Origin: Spirosoma foliorum
GTDB taxonomy: Bacteria; Bacteroidota; Bacteroidia; Cytophagales; Spirosomataceae
NCBI RefSeq assembly: GCF_014117325.1
Contig: NZ_CP059732.1
Coordinates: forward strand, 3,361,001 to 3,425,000
DNA: 64,000 bases
Reading direction: 5' to 3'
Part shown: positions 27,387-37,014 of the stretch, piece by piece
Layout of the letters: the number at the start of each line of letters is the position of its first letter
How positions within the stretch are numbered: position 1 is the first letter of the stretch
Program-made: the position numbers and the translations under genes
Notes under the pieces: generated by a model
Databases searched by the model: none
Told to the model about the DNA's origin: nothing
What the model saw: only the letters and a program-made list of their open reading frames with translations

Positions 27387-27408
27387 CTGAAACAACCGAT
27401 TATCTTTG
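27380..27408 (+). promoter_or_regulatory. Promoter TTG-N18-TATCTTTG immediately before the ROK gene
   Basis: TTG at 27380-27382, 18 nt spacer, then TATCTTTG at 27401-27408 (perfect TAnnTTTG). The ATG at 27413 is only 4 nt further, as at aguB, so the transcript is predicted to be leaderless or nearly so. Confidence 0.6.
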
Positions 27409-27412
27409 CCGC

Positions 27413-28335
27413 ATGAATCTTGGTATTGAAATTGGCGGCACGAAATTACAATTGGTGACAGGCGACATAACTGGCCAAATTAACCAACGTTTTCGATTCG
27501 CAATTGACCCGGCACAGGGTGCAGAAGGTATTCTGACGCAAATTGCAAGCACTATCCAGCAACTTCCCGAAACTCCTCAGTCAATTGGCGTAGGCTTTGG
27601 CGGCCCTGTCGATTGGCAAACGGGTAAAATTGCGACTTCTCATCAAATTGCAGGCTGGTCAGGTTTTAACCTAGCCAGCTGGCTTCGGGAGCAGGCACCG
27701 GGGGCATTGGTACGCATTGAAAACGACGCCAATGTAGCCGCGCTTGGAGAAGCCCGTCGCGGTGTAGCTACCGGCTTCGATCGTGTTTTCTATGTTACGC
27801 TGGGCAGTGGCGTTGGTGGAGGTATGGTCGTAGATCGGCACTTATATCACGGCGCGTTGCCCGGCGAAGCCGAAATTGGTCATTTATGGCTCGTTCCACC
27901 CGGCGATTCATCACCGGGGCAAACTGTTGAGCAAACCGTATCGGGTTGGGCCGTCGACAAACAAATTCGCGACCTACTCCCTCAGCTTCCCGATGATTCG
28001 GCCTTAAAAATAGCCGTTCAGAAAGCTCATGCCAATGGCGATCAAGGTAAAGAAGCCCGGTTTCTACACCCCGCTTACGAAGCCAGCGATCCCGTTGCCC
28101 GAATGCTCATTGAGCAGATTGGGTCGGTGGTGGCCCTCGCCCTTTCGCACGTAATCCACTTGTTTCACCCCGATGCCATTGTATTAGGTGGGGGTATTTC
28201 ACTCATTGGCGAGCCCTTGCGGGCGGCTGTCCGACAGGCTCTCCCTCGCTTTGTTATGAAATCATTCCAGCCTCCATCCATCGTCTTACTAGCCAAACTA
28301 GGTGAAGATGCAGTACCTGTTGGGGCTTTAGAATT

Positions 28336-28354
<19 letters not shown>
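27413..28354 (+). CDS. ROK-family sugar kinase (glucokinase-like)
   Basis: 313 residues from the ATG at 27413. GIEIGGTKLQLV (about 3-14) is the phosphate-1 ATP motif, ENDANVAALGE near residue 104 carries the catalytic aspartate, and VTLGSGVGGG is the phosphate-2 motif. The HRC-type zinc motif (CxCGxxGC) of many ROK proteins is absent: the equivalent region reads GEAEIGHLWL. It phosphorylates a hexose or N-acyl hexosamine. The last seven codons, including the stop, lie inside the left arm of the next hairpin, so the C-terminus MMNDK is repeat-encoded. Confidence 0.88.
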
Positions 28355-28468
<114 letters not shown>

Positions 28469-28480
28469 ATTCCTTTACTC

Positions 28481-29050
28481 ATGAATCAGACTTATTTCAA
28501 AAATTACCTGGATCGTCAGAAAGCAGCCTACGACGCAATACCCATTGATCGGGTAGAACACCTCATCAACCTCATTAAACAATGCTGGGAAGACGATCGG
28601 CAATTGTTTGCTTTCGGAAATGGCGGTAGTGCTTCCAATGTGTCGCACTTTATCACCGACCTCGGCAAAAGTGCCTCCGATACGATGGGGAAACGCTTTC
28701 GGTGCACCTCGCTAAACGAAAGTGTTTCGTGGATTACAGCGCTGGGCAACGATTACGCCTACGAAGACATTTACCTTCGTCAGCTCCAGAACTACGCCCG
28801 TCCCGGCGATCTGGTATTAACGCTCAGTGTGAGCGGCAATTCGCCCAATGTGGTAAAGGCTGTTCAATGGGCTAATGACAACGGCTTGACAACCATCGCT
28901 CTTGTAGGAGGCAAAGGGGGTAAATTAGCCGAAATAGCCCATGAGTCGATTACAATTCAGGATGAACATTATGGCCGGGTTGAAGATGCCCAGATGACAA
29001 TCTGCCATATGCTCTGCTATGGATTTATTGAAGAAGGCAAAAAAGCGTAA
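28481..29050 (+). CDS. SIS-domain sugar isomerase, phosphoheptose isomerase (GmhA)-like
   Basis: 189 residues, the standard length for GmhA. FGNGGSASNVSHF (45-57) is the phosphate-binding loop and SVSGNSPNVVKA the second; CTSLNESVSWITALGNDY holds the loop with a glutamate. The C-terminal helix (EDAQMTICHMLCYG) keeps one histidine, while the usual first histidine position is Q. GmhA isomerises sedoheptulose 7-phosphate to a heptose 7-phosphate for LPS or capsule. The upstream ROK kinase could supply or use a phosphosugar in the same route (inference). Confidence 0.82.
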   Translation: MNQTYFKNYLDRQKAAYDAIPIDRVEHLINLIKQCWEDDRQLFAFGNGGSASNVSHFITDLGKSASDTMGKRFRCTSLNESVSWITALGNDYAYEDIYLRQLQNYARPGDLVLTLSVSGNSPNVVKAVQWANDNGLTTIALVGGKGGKLAEIAHESITIQDEHYGRVEDAQMTICHMLCYGFIEEGKKA

Positions 29051-29078
29051 ACCCGCGACTCGTTCGACATCTCAACTC

Positions 29079-30107
29079 ATGAAAAAAACGCTCCTTCAGC
29101 TAATTGGCATCGCTTTCATGGCTTACTACGGAGCTGCAGTCAGCGTGGCTCAATCAGTCCTGTCACTTTCTAATTATACCTATTCGCCAACCCAGTTGGT
29201 TATTGGCACGATTCAGTCAAAAGAGCCAATCAGCCGATTTACTCTACGCGGGCCGAATGCGGCTTTATTTAGCGTAAACAAAGCGAATCAGTTATCAATC
29301 AAATCGGCGGCAACTAAGTCTTCAGAACATTGGTATGATCTGATTGTTGAAGGTCAGAGTGCCAAAGGGACACTACGAGATACCTTTCGGCTGGTCAAGG
29401 ATGAATTTATTCGAAATCAAGTAATTGCCCATCGTGGTGCCTGGAAGCAAAGTGGTACAACCGAAAATTCTCTGACCTCGTTAAACAACGCGGTCAAGTT
29501 AGGCTGCATGGGGAGTGAGTTTGATGTGCACATGTCCTCCGATTCAGTCATGTTTATCCATCACGATCCAGCAATGGATGGCGTTGAGATCGAGAAGACA
29601 TCTGCCGCTGATTTAGCGAAACTTAAGCTAAGCAATGGGGAGCCTTTGCCAACGTTAGAGTCGTACTTGCGGGAAGGCATGAAGCAGAATCGAACCCGGC
29701 TGGTTCTAGAGATAAAAACCTCAAAAACAGGACGGTCGATGGCCTTGACTGAGCGGGTGGTCAACATGGTTCATCAGTTAAAGGCACAGGCTTGGGTCGA
29801 TTATATTGCCTTCGATTACGATGTCTGTAAAAAAGTGAAGGCTTTAGATCCTGTAGCGCAGGTTTCCTACCTCAATGGCGATAAATCGCCGGAGCAACTA
29901 GCAGCGGATAAACTGACGGGTTTTGATTATCATTTCTCGGTTCTGAAAAAGAACGAAACCTGGTTGCAGGACGCCAAACAACGCCATTTGACCACAAACG
30001 CCTGGACAGTAAACGACCGCTCAACCCTTCAATGGTTTCTGGATCAGAAAATCGATTACATTACCACCAATGAGCCGGAGTTGCTGCTTGAGTTAGTGGC
30101 TAAGTAG
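29079..30107 (+). CDS. Exported glycerophosphodiester phosphodiesterase
   Basis: 342 residues from the ATG at 29079, 28 nt after the SIS gene. A signal peptide (MKKTLLQLIGIAFMAYYGAA, cut near AQS) is followed by a cadherin-like beta region (about 28-100) and a GDPD domain. Catalytic motifs are visible: AHRGAW (two-residue His-Arg), ENSL, EFDVHMS (metal-binding E and D) and HHDPAMDG (general-acid His). It cleaves glycerophosphodiesters to glycerol 3-phosphate and an alcohol outside the cytoplasm. Confidence 0.9.
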   Translation: MKKTLLQLIGIAFMAYYGAAVSVAQSVLSLSNYTYSPTQLVIGTIQSKEPISRFTLRGPNAALFSVNKANQLSIKSAATKSSEHWYDLIVEGQSAKGTLRDTFRLVKDEFIRNQVIAHRGAWKQSGTTENSLTSLNNAVKLGCMGSEFDVHMSSDSVMFIHHDPAMDGVEIEKTSAADLAKLKLSNGEPLPTLESYLREGMKQNRTRLVLEIKTSKTGRSMALTERVVNMVHQLKAQAWVDYIAFDYDVCKKVKALDPVAQVSYLNGDKSPEQLAADKLTGFDYHFSVLKKNETWLQDAKQRHLTTNAWTVNDRSTLQWFLDQKIDYITTNEPELLLELVAK

Positions 30108-30142
30108 CACAAAAAATTGGTTTCAATTACCTACACAATGTA

Positions 30143-30210
30143 CGACCCCGATGGGGCCAAATGTTTATAGAGCTAAATTTTACTATAAACATTTGACCCC
30201 ATCGGGGTCG
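30143..30210. terminator. Strong hairpin between convergent genes, ATGTTTATAG-type palindromic element
   Basis: Arms 30143-30170 and 30183-30210 pair over 28 bp with one mismatch around 12 nt. Each arm ends in a GC-rich inner palindrome (ccccgatgggg) next to aaatgtttatag. It lies between the + GDPD gene (stop 30107) and the - sulfite-oxidase-like gene (stop 30237), fitting a bidirectional terminator. The atgtttatag piece is shared with the element at 22743-22896, so it may be an interspersed repeat. Confidence 0.75.
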
Positions 30211-30236
30211 CATCCATTTCACAACACATAATAATC

Positions 30237-30929
30237 TCACGAATACCGATCATTACGCCACGGATAGGCCGTATTCGAGTAGCCACGTTCCTCCCAAAAA
30301 CCAAGCTGATCTTTAGCCAGGAATTCAATCCGTTTTATCCACTTAGAGCCTTTCCAGGCATACAATTGCGGTGTTATCATGCGAAGGGGTCCACCGTGCT
30401 CGCGCGACAACGGTTGCCCGTCGGCGGTATGAACCAGCAGAACATCGGGTTTGAGAGCCTCTTCAAGCGAAACATTCGTGGAATAGCCATCATACCCATA
30501 ACACATGATGTGGGTAGCCAACCCTTTGGGATCGACTAAGGCAGCCAGGTCCATAAAACGTACGCCGACCCAGGGAATATCCAACCGCGACCATGTCGTA
30601 ACGCAATGAAAATCGCTTGTATCTTCTACCTGTGGCAAGGCCATCAAATCCTCCCATTTAAGCCGGATTGGATGATTCACTTCGCCATCTATATTAAGCT
30701 GCCACTTATCGAGCGGAATACTTGGTTGATACCCCAGGTCCAATACAGGCCATTTGGTCGTGACCGTCTGTCCTACTGGAATTGCTGGCATACCATGACG
30801 ATTCACCGGACCTGAGCCACGTGGCTTTTCATCCGTCAAGGAAGGGGTCATGGCCATTTTTTCCTCAAACCTACGTTTGAGTTTCATACGGGCATCGATA
30901 ATTCGATCGGTTTTTTCGTTCGCTTCCAT
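30237..30929 (-). CDS. Sulfite-oxidase-like molybdopterin oxidoreductase
   Basis: 230 residues, a compact molybdopterin-binding domain of the SUOX/MsrP fold. The Mo-ligand cysteine is in FHCVTTWSR (about residue 107), with the following WSRLDIPWVGVRF matching the family. It lacks an evident signal peptide, Tat motif and heme domain, so it is probably cytoplasmic. Electron acceptor and substrate are unknown. It is a single gene, convergent with the GDPD gene and 150 bp downstream of pheA on the same strand. Confidence 0.85.
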   Translation of the reverse strand: MEANEKTDRIIDARMKLKRRFEEKMAMTPSLTDEKPRGSGPVNRHGMPAIPVGQTVTTKWPVLDLGYQPSIPLDKWQLNIDGEVNHPIRLKWEDLMALPQVEDTSDFHCVTTWSRLDIPWVGVRFMDLAALVDPKGLATHIMCYGYDGYSTNVSLEEALKPDVLLVHTADGQPLSREHGGPLRMITPQLYAWKGSKWIKRIEFLAKDQLGFWEERGYSNTAYPWRNDRYS

Positions 30930-31012
30930 ACCTCTATAAGCTATTTTTTCGCCAAAAAGTTAACGGTCTAACGCCCTATTTTTTACCGGTTACTAACCAG
31001 ATAGTAGGCTAC

Positions 31013-31041
31013 AAAAAACACCCCTCCAGTTCAGAGAGGTG
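31013..31041 (-). terminator. Intrinsic terminator of pheA
   Basis: On the minus strand, cacctctc (31041-31034) and gaggggtg (31026-31019) form an 8-bp stem with one G-U pair and a 7-nt loop, followed by six T (31018-31013). This is the one textbook rho-independent terminator in the window, 39 nt after the pheA stop. Confidence 0.85.
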
Positions 31042-31079
31042 CCCATATGCATTCTTATATTCGTCTATTGATAAGACAA

Positions 31080-32153
31080 TTAAGAAACCCGAACGTAACT
31101 TCCCAGGAGTTTTACTTCGGCAGCATGATGATTCAGGATTTCCTGTAAATCAGGGTCATTGGCGTGCCCCTCGCATTCGAGCAGAAACCAATACTTGAAG
31201 GTTGCTCCTTCCCGTAACGGACGACTTTCAATTTTAGTCAGGTTAATATTTCGAGAGTTGAACTCCTGAAGAAATTCGGCCAATACACCCGGCGATTGCG
31301 TATTCGGTAATCGGGCAATGAGCGTGGTCTTATCATGGCCGCTCGGCTGGTTCACAAAATCTTTTGCCAGAATCAGGAAACGTGTCCGATTGAGGTCACT
31401 GTCTTCGATGTTGTCGAACAAGACAGGCACATCGAATAACTTGGCAGCAATACCTGAACACACAGCCGCTGTATGAGGATGCTGTGAAGCCAGTTTTGCC
31501 GCTTTCGATGTTGATTCAACAGGCACAAGCTCCGCTTTCAATCCGTCGAAATAGTCATTCAAAAACTGGCTGCACTGTCTAAACGCGATGTCTTTCGAAT
31601 AAATATGGGTAATATCGGCTAGGCTTTCGGCCTGTGTAGCAAACGTAAAATGTACAGGAATCTTAATTTCCGCAACAATACGCAGGTCTTTTTCGAGGAG
31701 CAAATCAATCGCTTCCTCAACAACACCCTCCTGATTATTCTCAATGGGCACAACCCCGAAGCGCACCCTGCCCGTTTCGACACTTTCGAATACTGACCGA
31801 ATGCTTGGCAACGCCATATAGGTACTCATGGCCCCAAAACGACTTTCGGCAGCCTGATGGGTAAAGCTACCTTCTGGCCCCAGATAAGCCACTCGTTCGG
31901 GGAGTTCCAGATTGCGGGATACGGCAAAAATTTCCAAAAAGATCGCTTCAATGGCAGGCCGGTTCAATAAACCATTATTCTGCTCATGTAAGCGGTCAAT
32001 AATTTGCTTTTCGCGTTCGGGTCGATAAATAACAGCATTGGTCGAGCGCTTTAATTCGCCCACCCGACGTACCAGTTCCATCCGCTGATTGAGCAATGTC
32101 AGCAGTTGATCATCGAGGGCATCAATGTCGTTACGGAGAGACTCTAAAGTCAT
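31080..32153 (-). CDS. pheA: Bifunctional chorismate mutase / prephenate dehydratase
   Basis: 357 residues. AroQ-type chorismate mutase occupies about 1-85 (LRNDIDALDDQLLTLLNQRM), prephenate dehydratase about 90-270 (VAYLGPEGSFTHQA, then NRTRFLIL with the catalytic T-R-F), and a C-terminal ACT domain follows about 275-357, with ESRPLREG for phenylalanine binding. It converts chorismate to phenylpyruvate. It lies downstream of parE with only a hairpin between, so the two may be co-transcribed. End-product inhibition by phenylalanine through ACT is expected. Confidence 0.95.
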   Translation of the reverse strand: MTLESLRNDIDALDDQLLTLLNQRMELVRRVGELKRSTNAVIYRPEREKQIIDRLHEQNNGLLNRPAIEAIFLEIFAVSRNLELPERVAYLGPEGSFTHQAAESRFGAMSTYMALPSIRSVFESVETGRVRFGVVPIENNQEGVVEEAIDLLLEKDLRIVAEIKIPVHFTFATQAESLADITHIYSKDIAFRQCSQFLNDYFDGLKAELVPVESTSKAAKLASQHPHTAAVCSGIAAKLFDVPVLFDNIEDSDLNRTRFLILAKDFVNQPSGHDKTTLIARLPNTQSPGVLAEFLQEFNSRNINLTKIESRPLREGATFKYWFLLECEGHANDPDLQEILNHHAAEVKLLGSYVRVS

Positions 32154-32160
32154 AAAAAAT

Positions 32161-32264
32161 TGTCAGTCAATAGTCGTGAGTCGCCAAGGGCGGTATAGCC
32201 TGCAAATAACGGCTAAAATCCCTAATGATCACATGGGCGACCTCGTAACGACTATTGACTGACA
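32161..32264. repeat. Heptad-built intercistronic inverted repeat, 17-bp arms (parE-pheA gap)
   Basis: Perfect arms 32161-32177 and 32248-32264, extended inward by gapped pairing (tcgcc with ggcga). agtc recurs every 7 nt in the left arm. On the minus strand it starts 2 nt after the parE stop and ends 7 nt before the pheA start at 32153. Confidence 0.85.
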
Positions 32265-32266
32265 GC

Positions 32267-34165
32267 TTATACTAAGGCAACTTCGTCTACATCTTTTTCG
32301 ATACGAAGATTGTCGATAATGAATCGCTGACGATCGGGCGTGTTTTTGCCCATATAATAGCTCAGCAGTTTAGGAACCGATGTTTCTTTCTCCATAATCA
32401 CGGGTTCCAAACGCATGTTTTCGCCAATAAACAGGCCAAATTCATCAGGAGAGATTTCGCCTAAACCCTTAAATCGGGTAATCTCAACTTTTTTGTTGCC
32501 TTTTATTAATTTATCGGTTGCCGCCTGTTTTTCCTCCTCCGAATAGCAATAAGTGGTTTCTTTATGGTTTTTCGGATTCCGGACCCGGAACAAAGGTGTC
32601 TCGAGAATGTACAAATGCCCGTTACGAACCAGGTCGGGGAAGAATTGCAGAAAAAATGTTAGCATCAACAACCGGATGTGCATGCCGTCAACATCTGCAT
32701 CGGTAGCAATAACAATACGATTGTACCGAAGGCCATCCAATCCTTCTTCAATATCAAGGGCGTGTTGCAACAGGTTAAACTCTTCGTTTTCGTACACGAC
32801 TTTTTTAGTCAGGCCAAAACAGTTTAAGGGTTTTCCACGCAAGCTAAACACAGCCTGCGACTGCACATTCCGCGATTTTGTGATAGAACCACTCGCCGAG
32901 TCCCCTTCGGTAATGAAGAGGGTTGACTGGTAGCGATCTTCCGCTTTCAAGTCAGGCAAATGATTGCGGCAATCGCGCAATTTTTTATTGTGAAGACTTG
33001 CTTTTTTGGCACGATCATTGGCCAATTTTTTAATACCGGCGAGTTCTTTGCGCTCCCGTTCCGACTGCTCGATTCGTTTCTTGAGCGCGTCGCGAACAGC
33101 GGGGTTAATGTGCAGATAATTATCCAGGCGTTCTTTCACAAAATCCTTAACAAACGAACTGACAGACTGAGCGTTTGACTCAGGCGACATGTTTTGTGAT
33201 CCAAGCTTTGTTTTGGTTTGCGATTCAAAAACGGGCTCCTGAACCCGTATACTAACAGCGGCAATAATGGACGATCGGATATCGGATACTTCATAATTCT
33301 TATCGAAGTGGCGCCGAACCGTTTCAACGATAGCCTCTTTGAGGGCATTCAGATGCGTACCGCCCTGTGTCGTATATTGGCCGTTTACAAATGAATAGTA
33401 CTCTTCGCCGTATTGGTTGCCGTGAGTCATGGCAATTTCGAGATCATTTCCTTTCAGATGGATGATCGGATACCGGAGCGACTCTTCATCTTTTTTGGTC
33501 TTGTCGCGAAGTAGATCAAGCAGCCCGTTTTGCGAAATGTATTTCTGTTTATTGAACGCAATTGTCAACCCCGCATTCAGATAGCAGTAATTCCAGATCA
33601 TGTTTTCCAGAAACTGCGGAATGAAATGAAAGTTCTTAAATACACTGTCATCGGGTTCAAAGCAGATCAATGTACCGTTTCGCTCGGTAGTCGAATCTTC
33701 GCCTTTATTTTTCAGTTCACCTCGTTCAAATTCGGCCCATACGGTACGTCCTTCCCGAAACGACTGCACGCGAAAATAAGTAGACAAGGCATTAACGGCC
33801 TTTGTACCAACGCCATTGAGCCCCACCGATTTCTGGAACGCGCCCGAGTCGTATTTACCGCCGGTGTTGATTTTAGAGACAACTTCAACAACCTTTCCTA
33901 AGGGAATACCCCGGCCAAAGTCGCGTACCTCAACCCTGTGATCTGTCACCCGAACGTCAATGGTTTTACCAAAACCCATCACGTGTTCATCGATACAGTT
34001 GTCGATGGTTTCTTTAATAAGGACATAAATTCCATCGTCGGCAGCGGATCCATCGCCAAGTTTACCGATGTACATGCCTGGTCTCAGGCGAATGTGCTCG
34101 CGCCAATCCAGCGAGCGGATACTGTCTTCATTGTATTGAACTGACTGATTCAGCAATTCTGCCAT
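32267..34165 (-). CDS. parE: DNA topoisomerase IV subunit B
   Basis: 632 residues, the length of ParE rather than long GyrB. GHKL ATPase: RPGMYIG (about 28-34), ETIDNCIDE with catalytic Glu and Mg-binding Asn, [21 protein letters not shown]. Transducer to about residue 400, then [17 protein letters not shown] and [12 protein letters not shown] carry the metal-binding residues. C-terminal [10 protein letters not shown] matches type IIA B subunits. It pairs with ParC (not in this window) to decatenate chromosomes. Confidence 0.92.
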   Translation of the reverse strand: MAELLNQSVQYNEDSIRSLDWREHIRLRPGMYIGKLGDGSAADDGIYVLIKETIDNCIDEHVMGFGKTIDVRVTDHRVEVRDFGRGIPLGKVVEVVSKINTGGKYDSGAFQKSVGLNGVGTKAVNALSTYFRVQSFREGRTVWAEFERGELKNKGEDSTTERNGTLICFEPDDSVFKNFHFIPQFLENMIWNYCYLNAGLTIAFNKQKYISQNGLLDLLRDKTKKDEESLRYPIIHLKGNDLEIAMTHGNQYGEEYYSFVNGQYTTQGGTHLNALKEAIVETVRRHFDKNYEVSDIRSSIIAAVSIRVQEPVFESQTKTKLGSQNMSPESNAQSVSSFVKDFVKERLDNYLHINPAVRDALKKRIEQSERERKELAGIKKLANDRAKKASLHNKKLRDCRNHLPDLKAEDRYQSTLFITEGDSASGSITKSRNVQSQAVFSLRGKPLNCFGLTKKVVYENEEFNLLQHALDIEEGLDGLRYNRIVIATDADVDGMHIRLLMLTFFLQFFPDLVRNGHLYILETPLFRVRNPKNHKETTYCYSEEEKQAATDKLIKGNKKVEITRFKGLGEISPDEFGLFIGENMRLEPVIMEKETSVPKLLSYYMGKNTPDRQRFIIDNLRIEKDVDEVALV

Positions 34166-34466
34166 AAGGAGTTAGTAACTAATAGACTAGATCGGGAGGC
34201 TAAATAAGATACTCCCTAAAAACCAAACATCGGAAAAATTATACCCGGTATAGTTACAGGGATAAAAATTACCGCACAAGAGGAAACTATTTATAATCCA
34301 ACAAAAGTTCGCTTACTTTGCCGGCTGAACTGTCCTGTGTACTACATAACCTATCGTTACGTTACTACAGGGATTCGCCCTTATCGTTTGCGAGCTGTTC
34401 GACATCTTAAAAATATGCAAAAACCAGCAATTATGCACGTCTTGCCACTATTTTTTTTTTCAACGT
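34166..34466. other. Divergent intergenic region between parE and the polysaccharide locus
   Basis: 301 bp with no gene of substance. It must hold both promoters. On the + strand, TTACTTTG (34313-34320) is one base off TAnnTTTG. A 24-codon frame starts at ATG 34415 (with a second ATG at 34433), runs through ten T (34451-34460) and stops at 34487-34489, overlapping the start of the SLBB gene in another frame. No palindromic repeat of the kind seen elsewhere. Confidence 0.5.
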
Positions 34467-37001
34467 GTGGCAACCCGTTTACAACGTAAAAATCGTGTTA
34501 TCCTAACCGCTCTGCTGGTATCCATAGCAGGCTTTACCACCCAGGCTCAGATTGCCCCATCGTCGGGAGCAGGGGCAACTCCCGCATCTGGATTACCAAG
34601 TAGCACGCCATCATCACTACCTGGCAGTAGCAAAGGAGGATTACCAGCAGGCGTCAATATCAACAATTTACCGGCTGGTGTTCAGCAGCAGATCAATAAT
34701 CAACGAACAGGCCAGGGAGCAACCAATGGTCGAACCGCAACACCTGGAACAACCCAAACGCCAACAGGTGCTGATTTTTCGCAGCAAACGGACACCACTC
34801 AGCAAGGATTGACCGATAAGGAAATTGCGGCAGAAGGAGTTAAGCGCGCCCAGCTACGTGAGCAGGCCGAGCGACGCCAGAAACTATTTGGCTATTCGCT
34901 CTTTAACGACCCTGCAATGGCCACTACCTTTCAGCCAAACCTGAATATTGCTACTCCCCGGAACTATATTGTTGGACCAGGTGATGAACTGAATATTCAG
35001 ATGTATGGCTACTCGGCTGGTGATTTTTCGCAGAAAGTATCGCCAGAAGGTTATGTTTATATTTCAGGTCAAAGTGGTATTGGACCAATTTTCGTATCTG
35101 GCTTAAGCGTCGATAAAGCGAAAGAACGTCTCATAAGCCGGATGTCGGCTAAGTTTGTGGGGCTACGCAACTCCTCATATGGAGCCCAAAATACATTCCT
35201 GGAGGTTTCATTAGGAAATATTCGTAGTATTCGGGTTACCGTAACTGGCGATGCAATACGGCCTGGCACTTATACTATGTCGGGTTTGTCGACAGTGATG
35301 AACGCTATTTATCAGGCAGGTGGGCCTAACGATGTTGGTTCATTCCGTAAAGTTCAACTCATTCGGAACAACCATATTTTGGCCACACTCGATCTCTATG
35401 ATTATCTGTTAAATGGTACTCAACGCAATGATTTTCGTTTACAGGATAATGACAACATTCGATTTACAACCTATATTCAGCGGGTTGAAATCAATGGAGC
35501 GGTTAAACGATCAAATATTTTCGAAATGCTTCCGGGCGAAACTCTGGAACGGTTACTTTTCTATGCAGGCGACTTTACGTCAAACGCGTATAAAAGTCGG
35601 CTACAGGTAACCCGCCTAACCGATCGCGAACTAAAATTCCTGGATGTAACTGTTCCCGAATTTAAGACGTTTGTGATGCAGGACGGCGATATCGTGACTG
35701 TCGAACGATTACTCAATCGTTTTGAGAATAAACTAACTATTGAAGGGTCAGTTTATCGCCCTGGCGAATATTCGTTGGATAATAACCGTACACTAAAACA
35801 ACTCATTGCCTCTGCCGAAGGGTTGAAAGGAGACGCCTTTACGGGTCGAATCAATATCCTGAGAACTCGTGAAGATTTGGCCATGGAAAACCTGGCTATA
35901 AACCTGGCCGCTATCATGGCTGGTACACAGGAAGATATCCCTCTCCAGCGCGAAGATCAGGTTATTATTCCATCACGTTTCGAGTTAGCTCAGGCAGCAA
36001 CAATTTCAGTACAGGGTGAGGTAAACAGAATAGATACTGACTTGCCTTATATGGCTAATATGACGCTGAACGATGCACTAGTTCAAACGGGTGGTCTGAA
36101 AGAATCAGCAGCAGCATCGCTGGTTGAAGTTGTTCGTAGAAAAAAGGATGTTGACCCCCGCTCTCCATCTGCCCAGATTGCTACAATTTATCGGTTCAAT
36201 GTCAACCGGGATTTGTCGATCAACTCCGACGAGAACAAAAACTTCACTTTAGAACCGTTCGACCAGATCATTGTTCGCCGATCGCCCAACTACGCCGTTC
36301 AAACCTACGCCACCGTTGCTGGCGAAGTAATATTACCCGGTGCGTACGCAATTATTAGTAAAGATCAGAAAATTTCGGATCTGGTTGCTCAGGCCGGCGG
36401 CCTCACGCCACAAGCTTATGTAGAAGGAGCAACATTGGTTCGTCCGGTAAAACTGAGTGCTGAAGAATTGCGTCGGAAGCAGCAGGCTATCGAAGACGTC
36501 GCTAATAGTGCGGCAAAATCTGTCGTTGAAACTGAAGTTATTTCGACGAACTCGGTTGAGTCCATTAATATTAATCTTAAGAAGATCCTTCAAAAACCAG
36601 GTTCGTCTGAAGATATTTTGCTTCAGGAAGGCGACACCTTACGCATTCCCAAGCTCCTCGAAACAGTACGTGTTGAAGGGGAAGTCCAGTTACCCAAAAC
36701 AGTAAAATACCGGACTGGCCAGGGCTTCCGGGATTACATTTCAGAAACGGGTGGCTTTACCAGTAAATCGCAACGTCGGCGATCGTTTATCATGTATGCC
36801 AATGGCTCCGTCGATCGTACCCGCAAGTTTGTTTTCTTCAATGTGTATCCACGTGTTGAGCCAGGTGCTGAAATCATCGTTCCAAGAAAAACAAATGTGC
36901 CGCTGACCCCCCAACAGATATTATCGTCAACAGCAGGTACGATTTCATCGCTGTTAAGTGTAATCGGATTGATTATTGCTTTAAGCCGGGTGGGGAATTA
37001 A
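34467..37001 (+). CDS. Outer-membrane polysaccharide export protein with six SLBB repeats (Wza-like)
   Basis: 844 residues from a GTG start, with a signal peptide (RVILTALLVSIAGFTTQAQ). A low-complexity region (about 35-110, rich in G, S, T, Q) is followed by the Poly_export domain near residue 170 (YIVGPGDELNIQMYG). Six SLBB units follow, each with a V-x-G-x-V-x-x-P-like start (for example VTVTGDAIRPGTY, LTIEGSVYRPGEY, VRVEGEVQLPKTV). It ends with a hydrophobic segment (SSLLSVIGLIIALSRVG). It should form the outer-membrane or periplasm-spanning export channel, and is first in the 24-kb locus. A T10 run lies 6 nt before the start. Confidence 0.9.
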   Translation: MATRLQRKNRVILTALLVSIAGFTTQAQIAPSSGAGATPASGLPSSTPSSLPGSSKGGLPAGVNINNLPAGVQQQINNQRTGQGATNGRTATPGTTQTPTGADFSQQTDTTQQGLTDKEIAAEGVKRAQLREQAERRQKLFGYSLFNDPAMATTFQPNLNIATPRNYIVGPGDELNIQMYGYSAGDFSQKVSPEGYVYISGQSGIGPIFVSGLSVDKAKERLISRMSAKFVGLRNSSYGAQNTFLEVSLGNIRSIRVTVTGDAIRPGTYTMSGLSTVMNAIYQAGGPNDVGSFRKVQLIRNNHILATLDLYDYLLNGTQRNDFRLQDNDNIRFTTYIQRVEINGAVKRSNIFEMLPGETLERLLFYAGDFTSNAYKSRLQVTRLTDRELKFLDVTVPEFKTFVMQDGDIVTVERLLNRFENKLTIEGSVYRPGEYSLDNNRTLKQLIASAEGLKGDAFTGRINILRTREDLAMENLAINLAAIMAGTQEDIPLQREDQVIIPSRFELAQAATISVQGEVNRIDTDLPYMANMTLNDALVQTGGLKESAAASLVEVVRRKKDVDPRSPSAQIATIYRFNVNRDLSINSDENKNFTLEPFDQIIVRRSPNYAVQTYATVAGEVILPGAYAIISKDQKISDLVAQAGGLTPQAYVEGATLVRPVKLSAEELRRKQQAIEDVANSAAKSVVETEVISTNSVESININLKKILQKPGSSEDILLQEGDTLRIPKLLETVRVEGEVQLPKTVKYRTGQGFRDYISETGGFTSKSQRRRSFIMYANGSVDRTRKFVFFNVYPRVEPGAEIIVPRKTNVPLTPQQILSSTAGTISSLLSVIGLIIALSRVGN

Positions 37002-37014
37002 TTTAAAGGAAACT

